IMG/VR virus record: IMGVR_UViG_3300020457_000075
Coordinates: 1-27,638 of that record
Length of the DNA stretch: 27,638 bases
From: a virus
Reading direction: 5' to 3' (one strand)
Notes under the pieces: generated by a model
What the model saw: the letters and a program-made list of their open reading frames with translations, nothing else
The model's database searches: none
Told to the model about the DNA's origin: nothing
Made by a program: the position numbers and the translations under genes
In this document: in pieces, positions 13,469 to 22,500 of the stretch
Layout: each line of letters opens with the position of its first letter
How positions within the stretch are numbered: position 1 is the stretch's first letter

Positions 13469-14894
13469 GAATACCAAATGGATTCTGTTCTGAGAAGTCT
13501 AAGATTGAATCTGCTTCTGTTTCAATGTTAATATTATCTGCGAATCCATCATCAACAGGTTGAACATCAATCACTCTAAGTTCATATGAAGCACCAGATG
13601 TAGAACCAACAATATTTTCACCAATCAAGAACTCTCCATTGACAGTTCCTAGTTCAAGATTATTTGTGGTGGCATTCCAAGTTCTCACTCTTCCCGTAGT
13701 TCCACTTACAGATCCAGTCACTATTTCATTAAATACAAATGTTCCAGATCCACCTGCAGCAGCTGAACCAATCGTAATAGTAGGAGCAACTGTGTAACCA
13801 AGACCAGCATTAGTAATATGAATTGCTGATATAGTTCCAGCAGCACTTACAATCGCTGTTGCCGCTGCAGATACAGTAGATACACCCGTAAATGTAATTG
13901 ATGGATTTTCCACGTAACCGCCACCACCTGAGGTCACCGTTATAATACCAACTACACCGTCACCTATGGTTGTTGTGGCAGCTGCACCTACTCCACCTTT
14001 TCCACCCCCGCTAAAGGTCACAGAAGGCGCTACAGTGTATCCTGCACCAGATTTGACAACATTAACTGCCTGAACAGATTGATCTCCTGGATTAACATTG
14101 AAATTGCAAACATTAATTCCACCAATCATTGTTGCCACACCTACAGCAGTTATTCCACCTGCTGGCGCAGATGATACTCCAACTGTCGGTATACTACTGT
14201 AACCACCACCTCTATTTGTGATGGTAAAGAATCTTACACCACCATTGAATATTGCTGCTGTTGCGGTTGCAGTTGACGCAGCACCAACAAGAGTGAGAGT
14301 TTGAGTTGGTCCTTGAATGGTATTAATACCATCATCAGTTAGACCATCATAGTTCTCTCCGATGAGATTATTATCTATCTCCTCAATGCCAGTAGATATG
14401 ACCTCATCTTCAAGTCTAAACAGTTCACAATATAGTTCATATACATAAAGATTTTGTAATTGATAATATGGTTTAGCGTATTCTACGTCTTTGATTTCAT
14501 AAATTCTATCATCAAGAGGAAACCAAATTAAATCACCGCCCTTTGGTCTAGTAGATAATTTAATATTTGATTGATCTTCAATAAGAGGAGTAATGTAGTT
14601 TTCAAATCTCTCTCTGGAAATAATCAATCGCACTTCATCTTGAGATTGAACACCAAATTTGGATAAAATATTTCCTGCACCTGAGTATTCATCATAATTG
14701 TCAATATACGCCTCTAATGGAAGTGCCATATCAAATCTTGATTGCACTACTTCTCTTATAACAGTATTCTCTGATAGGTATTTTCTAGGCAGGTAAAAAA
14801 TATCTACCCCATACATTCTTAACTGTTCATTAATTAAATCTTGAACAAGATTTTGCTCACCAGTAGTACCTTGTGTAAAATATGGATTGAGCAT
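13464..14894 (-). CDS. 14: Neck protein gp14 with inserted GxGY beta repeats
   Basis: With gp13 this protein forms the neck that closes the packaged head and joins the tail. The protein has 476 residues against 256 in T4. The N-terminal ~165 residues match gp14: MLNPYFTQ, QLRMYGVDIFYLPRKYLSEN (24-43), ILSKFGVQSQDEVRLII, PKGGDLIWFPLDDRIYEI (117-134) and YAKPYYQLQNLYVYEL. The extreme C-terminus (ADSILDFSEQNPFGIP) resembles the T4 end, which also carries a short S/NPF motif. Between them lies a large insertion: four Gly-rich GxGY repeats (GGGY 229, GAGY 283, GGGY 324, GLGY 364), then a segment around EFLIGENIVGSTSGASYELR (421-440). Similar repeats occur in the gp7-like, gp8 and giant proteins. 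The ATG lies 4 nt after the gp13 stop, so the two genes are cotranscribed. Confidence 0.95.
   Translation of the reverse strand: MLNPYFTQGTTGEQNLVQDLINEQLRMYGVDIFYLPRKYLSENTVIREVVQSRFDMALPLEAYIDNYDEYSGAGNILSKFGVQSQDEVRLIISRERFENYITPLIEDQSNIKLSTRPKGGDLIWFPLDDRIYEIKDVEYAKPYYQLQNLYVYELYCELFRLEDEVISTGIEEIDNNLIGENYDGLTDDGINTIQGPTQTLTLVGAASTATATAAIFNGGVRFFTITNRGGGYSSIPTVGVSSAPAGGITAVGVATMIGGINVCNFNVNPGDQSVQAVNVVKSGAGYTVAPSVTFSGGGKGGVGAAATTTIGDGVVGIITVTSGGGGYVENPSITFTGVSTVSAAATAIVSAAGTISAIHITNAGLGYTVAPTITIGSAAAGGSGTFVFNEIVTGSVSGTTGRVRTWNATTNNLELGTVNGEFLIGENIVGSTSGASYELRVIDVQPVDDGFADNINIETEADSILDFSEQNPFGIP
13770..14231 (-). repeat. GxGY beta-repeat block inside gp14
   Basis: Residues 222-375 contain four units of the form ITNxGxGY(S/T)xxPTVxx followed by Gly/Ala-rich spacers. 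Unit spacing is irregular (about 54, 41 and 40 residues). Confidence 0.8.
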
Positions 14895-14898
14895 TATC

Positions 14899-15744
14899 TT
14901 ATCCTATCATATCTAAGGGTGGCAATTCATAGGTATTGGACATTTGCTCCTTGATCTTATCTAACTCTTTTTCTGCATCATCATATATTTGTCTCCCATT
15001 TAATTCGATTCCACCAGGAAGTTTGACTCCCTGAAACTTCATTAGATTTTGACCCCATTGTCTTTTGATTAGTGCAGTTAGATATCTCTTTAAGAAAGAA
15101 TCGTTATAAACTCTAGTGAAATCATCTGGATCTATAAGTCTATAACAGTCGATAATTAAATAATCGTCAACAGTCACAGATCCCCAATCAATATCAAGAT
15201 ATAATCTATCTTGTCTCATATTAAATCTTATCTGTTTCTCAGTATTCAAAGCAAAGTCCATATCCTCTAGATATCTCTTTGTCATTGCATATGTCAGCAC
15301 CTCTGTTGATCCAAAATAATAAATGTCATTTAAGAACATCTGATATTTAATACTGAACATATTATTTGTTACAGTATTACTTCCGTCAAATCTAAAAACT
15401 TTTGTTATTCCAATAACTTGTGGAGGGACTTGTAAATAGTTGCTATTTTCTTCAAAATTAAAGGTAGTGCTTTGCCCATCGATGGTGGAAGTTGCACTAG
15501 TGGTTACAATCCCAGCGACATTATCTCCTCCTCTTGCTCTCCCCCTGTCTATATCTGCCTGAGTAATTTTATACTTTAAAAAAGTTTGAATACTTCCATC
15601 ATAATCACGCTCATGGAACAATTGAAGGGCATCATCCACCAAGTCGTCTATCTGCTCATCGGCAACATTAATCTCCAGCACCGGTGCCCCTAGCTGTCTC
15701 TTACAATAGTTGATTAAATCTGTCCTACTTGCTGGTTTTGCCAT
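14899..15744 (-). CDS. 13: Neck protein gp13 (head completion)
   Basis: Head-completion protein that binds the portal and, with gp14, prevents DNA leakage before tail attachment. The protein has 281 residues (T4: 309). Family features are the N-terminus RTDLINYCKRQLGAPVLEIN (7-26), VADEQIDDLVDDALQLFHER, the central FGSTEVLTYAMTKRYLEDMD with Phe/Tyr-rich surroundings, IRFNMRQDRLYLDIDW, and the C-terminal FLKRYLTALIKRQWGQNLMK followed by GVKLPGGIELNG. It lies directly before gp14, as in T4. A CCTAAATA octamer overlapping the previous stop codon lies 23 nt upstream. Confidence 0.97.
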   Translation of the reverse strand: MAKPASRTDLINYCKRQLGAPVLEINVADEQIDDLVDDALQLFHERDYDGSIQTFLKYKITQADIDRGRARGGDNVAGIVTTSATSTIDGQSTTFNFEENSNYLQVPPQVIGITKVFRFDGSNTVTNNMFSIKYQMFLNDIYYFGSTEVLTYAMTKRYLEDMDFALNTEKQIRFNMRQDRLYLDIDWGSVTVDDYLIIDCYRLIDPDDFTRVYNDSFLKRYLTALIKRQWGQNLMKFQGVKLPGGIELNGRQIYDDAEKELDKIKEQMSNTYELPPLDMIG

Positions 15745-15767
15745 TTATTCCACAAGTTTCCTAAGTG

Positions 15768-15775
15768 TATTTAGG
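15768..15775 (-). promoter_or_regulatory. Variant late promoter CCTAAATA for genes 13-14
   Basis: CCTAAATA on the minus strand contains the TAA stop (15771-15773) of the 128-aa gene. It lies 23 nt before the gp13 ATG. Confidence 0.6.
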
Positions 15776-16157
15776 GTGCTGCTGAAACTGCATTGTTGAC
15801 GTATATATTTCCATTAGCAAGAGTGTAAAAAGTCCCTCCTGCTGCAACAATTACATCATATACATATCTACCTTCATTTAAGTTTCTAGTAGATGTAGAT
15901 CCAAGCGAAAGTTTCATTTTACCATCAAATGCACTCGTAAATCCAACAGTAAAAGATGTCGTTATTCCAAGTGTCGCACCCACAGCAACACTTTTGGACA
16001 TCGCTGCTGATCCAGAATATCCGGTTAAATCAAACGCAGCGTTAGAAGTAGTAAAGATATTTAAGTTTGCATTAAAGTCTGAACCACCTTGAATGGTAAG
16101 ATTTAGACCGAATGGAACTCCTGAATCTGGATCGAAAGTAATATTTTTAGATGGCAT
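15771..16157 (-). CDS. Putative small virion protein with immunoglobulin/BppU-like domain
   Basis: A 128-residue beta-rich protein. The layout (ITFDPDSGVPFGLNLTIQGG, FDLTGYSGSAAMSK, FDGKMKLSLGSTSTRNLNEG, RYVYDVIVAAGGTFYTLANG, IYVNNAVSAAP) fits the single beta-sandwich domain found at the N-terminus of baseplate-upper (BppU-type) proteins and other phage head-tail or fibre accessory proteins. That family also shows DLTGY, a GxxxLxL strand, LxxGxYxYDV and a final V strand. The assignment is by pattern only. The start overlaps the end of the upstream 60-aa gene by 11 nt, and the gene is followed by the gp13 promoter. It is probably a tail or neck accessory protein made with the preceding small genes. 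Confidence 0.75.
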   Translation of the reverse strand: MPSKNITFDPDSGVPFGLNLTIQGGSDFNANLNIFTTSNAAFDLTGYSGSAAMSKSVAVGATLGITTSFTVGFTSAFDGKMKLSLGSTSTRNLNEGRYVYDVIVAAGGTFYTLANGNIYVNNAVSAAP

Positions 16158-16329
16158 CTGAGAGTCCTATTACCGACATTGTTTCTTGCTGCTTATAATA
16201 TAATTTCGCAAATGATTTTGCAATATTTTTAAGTTCATCATGATCATTACAATTATCTATATCAGTTGCGATTTGTTGGTAAGCAAAACTTTTTGATAAA
16301 TTTTTTAATTCGATATCATTTGGATCCAT
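16147..16329 (-). CDS. Small conserved-looking protein, unknown function
   Basis: A 60-residue protein (MDPNDIELKNLSKSFAYQQI...KLYYKQQETMSVIGLSDAI), hydrophilic and probably two helices. The segments NLSKSFAYQQIATDIDNC and NIAKSFAKLYYKQQET look like a duplicated helix sharing an (L/I)(S/A)KSFA motif. It overlaps the 75-aa gene upstream by 14 nt and the 128-aa gene downstream by 11 nt in different frames, so the three are translationally chained. That layout supports it as a real gene. I do not recognise a T4 counterpart and assign no function. Confidence 0.7.
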   Translation of the reverse strand: MDPNDIELKNLSKSFAYQQIATDIDNCNDHDELKNIAKSFAKLYYKQQETMSVIGLSDAI

Positions 16330-16543
16330 TTAGCAACTCCTTAAGTAAAGATTTTATCTCGTCAAGTTCACCTTTTACATTGGCAAGGTCTTGTTCCATT
16401 GTCTGTACCTTTTCATTCTTTTTGAGTTTTACATTCCTAGTAGAAAGATACTGACTATACTCAAGACCATTGACATTAATGATTGCATTGGTTTCAGGAT
16501 CTCTTGCGAGATCCTTATTTCCCTCTAATTCATAAAATTCCAT
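16316..16543 (-). CDS. Small protein with C-terminal coiled coil, unknown function
   Basis: A 75-residue protein. The N-terminal part (MEFYELEGNKDLARDPETNA, IINVNGLEYSQYLSTRN) is polar. Residues about 44-72 (KVQTMEQDLANVKGELDEIK, SLLKELLNG) form a clear heptad coiled coil. The ATG overlaps the stop of the giant protein by one base (TAATG), so the gene is translationally coupled to it. The coiled coil could bind or chaperone a fibre or baseplate component, as small phage genes behind fibre genes often do, but this is inference. Confidence 0.75.
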   Translation of the reverse strand: MEFYELEGNKDLARDPETNAIINVNGLEYSQYLSTRNVKLKKNEKVQTMEQDLANVKGELDEIKSLLKELLNGSK

Positions 16544-19500
16544 TATGCTAAAGCGATCACTCTAAGTTCCTTGACTCTTGGAACATAACATTGATTTGTA
16601 GATGTTAGATTCAACTTAATTCTATAAGTTTTGAATGAAGGTAAATCATTGATAGAGAAGGTATATTCTCTATAATCTGCCAAAGAAGTGTCATGTACCA
16701 GACTACTTGATTTTACTATAAAAGCGTCTGGTTGACCATTATTATTTTGTGGTGCAATTACCTCACCTTTAATATTAAGATTAGAAAAACCTGGGAAAGG
16801 TGAGAACGTTGGTTCTGCTCCGGGAGTTTTTCCGACTGAGAAGAATGCCCTAATATCTGCATCAACATTTATATGAGCAGAGAGTATAATCTTCAGAGCT
16901 GATGCTGAATTCTCAAGCACAATTTCCTTGGATATGTACTGACATGCTGTAGGATCCTCATCTATACTATCAACTCTAGAGTCTGTTGCATAATCAGTAA
17001 TAACGTTATTGACTCTATTAGATGTAAGAACAGCACTGACTCTTTGAGTATCAATAACTGGTGATACTCTTGTATCAACAGTATTCAAGAATAATCTCAT
17101 ATTCATTGATTTTGATCCTGGTACAGTCGTCAAATTAGCCTCTTCATTAACTTTAGACGCTATCATTCTTGGAGTATCAAAGTAGTTCTTTTGATTGATT
17201 ACAATATCACTAAATCCAGCATTCAAGAATGGCACTTCATTTCCACTGAAACTCTTAGAAGTTGTTGTTCTAATTTCGCCAGTGATGGTTGTTCCAGGAA
17301 CAGTCATATTATGAACATTGGGAGTAATCAATTCAAATGGCATGTTTTGAGTTGCTCTTACATTAGCACCACCAACGGATTTTTTACGTCCAAATTGAAG
17401 TTGAGGGAATCCTACATCACTGTCTCTAGCAGTTCCAGTTTCTGAACTTACATCAATTTTAACTTTATAAGAATCAAATGTAAACGGATCACTTTCACTT
17501 ACATTACTCAGAGAATGAGTTCTGTTAATACGATTAAGACTAATTCCATTTAATTCATATTTAAATACTGGAGTTCCTGCTGGATACGTTCTAGGATTAG
17601 ATCCTCTAACAATATTTCCGCCAATAGTATTACCAGTTACATTAGTGTATTGAATAATTTCATCTTCAATGAGAAGAAGACCAACATTAGTGGTTCCAAC
17701 ACCAACACTCTCAAATGTAGAGAATGTTGCCCCAAGTCCAACTGCAATGCCACTCGTTGAATCTGCAGGATATGCTGCTGTGAGTGTAGTTGGTTTAATA
17801 TCTGGTTTTACTCCAGAAAGTTTAACAGTATTCTCAGCAAAATACATTCCGTGATTTTGATGATCGATATTCATATGCAAACCATCATTGATAGAAATGA
17901 TAGATGCTATTTGAACATCTCCACCAGGAGCTCCGGGAAGATCGTTATTTAAAGTTTGTGCGACTCCAACACTATTAAAGTACCTCATCGATTTGCTGCT
18001 GCCAACAACAAAATTGCCTTGAACATTATCAAGAATTAGTTCGTTTGTGACACCAATTCCAGTAATAGTAAGTTTAGCATCTCTACCAACTGAATTAGTA
18101 CCAAGTGTGGTAATTCCAAGAACGTCACCCACTTGATAACCAGATCCACCTGAATTAATCGTTGCACCAGAAGCAACAATTGATCCATTAAGTATGCTGA
18201 TTGTTGCAGTTGCTCCTCTTCCATTACCTGTCAATGTAACAAGATTAACGTTTTCATACGTTTGAGAACCACTGGCAGGTATATAACCAAGACCAGCGTT
18301 GGTGACTGTCATCTGACCTGTGCAAGAACCGGCAGTTCCAACTAGGTCACCGGTAGCATTAGTTTCATTTTGGAAGAAAGTATTTCCGATTTCATATCCA
18401 GCATCAGCAACTGTGGTTCCAAGACCAACTCTAATTTTCCTGGATGAAATAGATATAGGATCCGGGAGTAATTTAGCAATCTGAGCATTTCCCTCTGTAA
18501 GTTCAGGATTATAAAACTCAATACTACCTGTCTCAACAAAGTCTGCTCTGTAAAGGGTGAATTTAAGATCTTCCCATTGACTTGGTTCCCAAGTGGTATT
18601 ATTTTGAGATTTAAACAGAGACCCAAGATATGGTTGATTAGAAATAAATGCATCTGTCAATAAATCATTTTCACCAATTCTTGAAATATAAACTGTATAC
18701 TTAGTCGAGTTTGATGCTAAACATATTGCATATTCAGTGCCACCCTCAACGTATACTGGTGCCTTAAATTGCACATTTGTAGCAATTGAACCATCTGCTG
18801 AAGTTGAGATGTCAGATGGATCTAAGACAATTTCAGAGCCAGGTAGAACTTTTGTGCTTGGAGATCCATTTATCATAGATCTTATTTGGAAGACCAACGG
18901 AACATCCATATCATCAACTGTTCTAAAGAAGACATCACAACTAGTCAAGAAACATCCCGTTTCATCCTGAACTAAGAAGGATTGTGCTAAAGGATCATAC
19001 CAAGTTATAATTGTTTGAGTTCTACTTTGAGTGCTAAGAACATTAGAATTGATTAACTCAGTGCCAAGCGACTGCTCAACGTTTCTATCTTGAAATTCTC
19101 TCTTTTGCTCAATTCTAGCATTTCTAACTGAGAGAATATTTTCTTGCAGTGTTTCTAAAGTTCCTGATGAAGTAAAATTCTCTTCAGCAATAGTTGATGC
19201 AACATCTTGATTATTGTCAGGATCATTTAGTAAAGTAAACGCTTTAGTTCCTGTTTCAAATTTAGGGAAATTAACGTTATTAGGATTCGGTATGAAGAGA
19301 CTTCCAATAATAGTAGATGAAAGATCTGAAATCAATCTTACATCGGTTAAAGTTGCCTGTGCGCCACTAGTTCTTCCAATAAATACCATTCCAGTTTGAA
19401 CGTATCCAAAAAATTCTCCTTGTGCTTGCTCTGAAAGAGATAAAGTATCAACATTCAATATATTTGAAGTTGAGGAGTATGTATTAGAGAGTGGTCTATT

Positions 19501-22500
19501 TGTATATGGATTTTCCCGGAAAGTTTTTGTTGGACTATCATATGCACCTTCTCTATGGTTTAATTGTGCTGCTCTAAATGTAATACGAGGTGCTTCACTA
19601 GTAGGATCAGAGAGTCCTGTTCTTATAACTCTTCCCTCTATAGTTTCCCCAACTTGGAATGTTCCACTAATCATGGAAATTTCAAGAAGTTTTGGCACAC
19701 AATACTTTGTAACATCTACTCCATCAAAGAATGCGTACATTCTTGTAAGAGGTTTCATTTTCTTTGAAACGAATTCAATGTTTCTAGATCTCATAGTTGC
19801 AATGAGATCTCTACTAACGACTCTATCACCAAGTGAAGAAGTATCAAATTGTTCAGTAATAATGGTTCGAGTTCCATTTCTTGATTGAACACCAGATTGA
19901 GTTCTAGTAACAAATGTCTCTTCAATAACTGCATCAGTTACAGTTCTTCTATCTGTTCTTGTTCTGCTTCTACCACCTGGACCCTGACGATGAATGGTGT
20001 CAGGACCACCTTGAACCGTTCTGGTTCTTGTGGTGGTCTCTTCAGTCACTCCACCCCAATTTGTTTGCCAGGAATCCCAGAGTATAGGACCAAATCCGGT
20101 TTGAGGATCTATACTTCCTCCAGCAACTAATTCATTAAATGTCTCTGTATAATTACCCTCTTGTTGAATAATTTTTGCCTCTAATCTAGTCGTATCAACC
20201 CAACTATCCGTTGCCGGGGTCAGTTCCATTGTTCCATTCCAGAAACTTATAAGGAATGGAGTAACACTTTCAGTTCTTGTTGCAAATGATTGCTTTATGT
20301 ATTCTACTTCGGCATAATCAAGAGTTACAATGTCATCTCCCTTTCTTATATTATTGCCCTCTATTGCAGCAACACTTGAGTCAGCATTTGGATCTCTACC
20401 AACAACAGGACCAAGAATCATGTCAACAGCATTAGTATAATGCTTTGGCCTTAATTCGCCATATTTTCTATCAATAGAGTTTTTGATGTCAGCACTATCT
20501 TCCTGTGTGAGGAAACCTGAGAAATTATCAACAAAGAAACCAGATTTAAATCTATTTAAACCATCAGTATCAGCAATAAACAAGTTTGCAGTTTCTTTCT
20601 CTAATAATGACAAAGTAGTATAAAACTCTAAACTCTTAATTCTGTCCTCAAGTTTCTTGATATCTTGCATTCGATATCTTTTATGTTGAGTGAATGAAAG
20701 TTTTGCATCTTGAACATTAAAAAGATATGGTGGTAATTCGACAGTACAAATTTCAATAGCATCATCAATGGGATTCGGAGTCACTGGGTCATCAGAGGGA
20801 GTTCCATAAACCACTTGAAATCTTCCGTCTTTAGACAAAAATACTCTATCAATTCTGCCTTGATAATAATCAACATCAGCTGTTATTTGCTCATCAGATG
20901 CTAATATATTTTGAACTGACTGACCTGCACTATTGAATGATCTTCCGGCAAATTCAAGGGGAGATCTAACATTTTCGGTCACAGTATATTCAGAAACTCT
21001 TGGTCTCAAATCAATGATATCAGTGTTTCTAAAATTATTAATTGATTTTATTTCTTTGGAATAATCAAAATTTTTGTAAGATTCAACAGTGACAATATCT
21101 CCATTATCAGTTGCTTCAAAAGAAGCAGAGGTAAAATAAATTTTTAGTTGTTTTACAGGAGCATTATTGGTTATCTTTCTTTTTATACTACCATATGAAT
21201 ATGTTGTTTCATCTTGACCAGTCTTAAACACATAGTTGGAAGATATGTTAAAACTTGGAGTATCAAGAACAGAAACCCTTGCAGATATGTTGGATTCTTC
21301 AAATTCTAATGTTTCTCCTTGGATAAATACCGACTCATTTTTGTATATAAAGGAGATGGTTGATGCATCAATAATCTCAGCAACAATAGCGATAGAACCA
21401 CTTGTCTGACCTGTTACTCTTTCACCAATTAAAATATCAGAAGTAGTTGTAGAAGGACTGATAATATTAAGTAAGGATACTTTTGGTGCAGAGGCAGCAG
21501 TATTGTCGGCAGATTCAAATATTCCTTGAATTGAAATAATGTCTGGGGAGTTGAGCGAGATTACCTCATCCTCAACTCTAGTTCCAAATGGAAAATTACC
21601 ATGAGTTAGACCATTATTAAGTGTTGTTGTACCAATTCCAGATCCCTCAAGACGAGATTTGTTGACAATTATAGATTTAACTCTGTTTTTAATTTTTATT
21701 TTTGATGTTGGATTTCTTTTTCTTAAAGTTGCTATTAAAGTTGCACCAGTATCATTAGCACCAAGGTTTCTTATTTGTAAAGATTTTGCGTCACCACCAA
21801 TTTCAAATCTATCTGCAGTCAATTGCTCAGTTAATCCATCAGATCTAATAAGAATATATCTTTCGTCATCGAAGGGAAGGAAAGTTTCATTAGGTCCTGC
21901 AGTCACAGCAACAGAAAGTTGATTGCTGGTAATATCTACACTGAAGGTCTTTTTAATAGTGAAAACAGTTTCAGAGAGATCTATTCCTGCAACGTTTGGT
22001 TTTGGGCATGGAGTGAATAAAGTATTATCGGAAGAATCTGCAAGTTCAGATGAAAGGATTTGTAAATCTGTGACACTTAAAGTTGTAGATGGCAAGAATC
22101 CACTTGAAATTCCAGCAACAGTGGCGACACCTTCGATTGTGACAGCATTTGTTCCTACACTTGTAACTCTAGCAATAATAGGATCAATCGTAAGTCCTGG
22201 AGTAGTGTCAGTATATTTAATTAAATCATTTTCTTTCACAACTGTTCCAGGGAACAATGTATTTGCACTGGTGACCGTGCTTACTCCACCAGACTTAGGA
22301 CTAATTGTAGCAATGCCAACTGAAAAATTGTTCGATTGTAAAATATTTGCACTAAAAGTATTGACACCGGTGATTCCATCTGCTAAATCTAAAGTATTTG
22401 AGGTAGCAAAAACAGATTTAATATTTGAAATTTTATTTTCTGTAACTGCAATGGCAATTCTTCCATTTTCAAGTCCGTTAAATGAAAGTTTTTCATTTGC

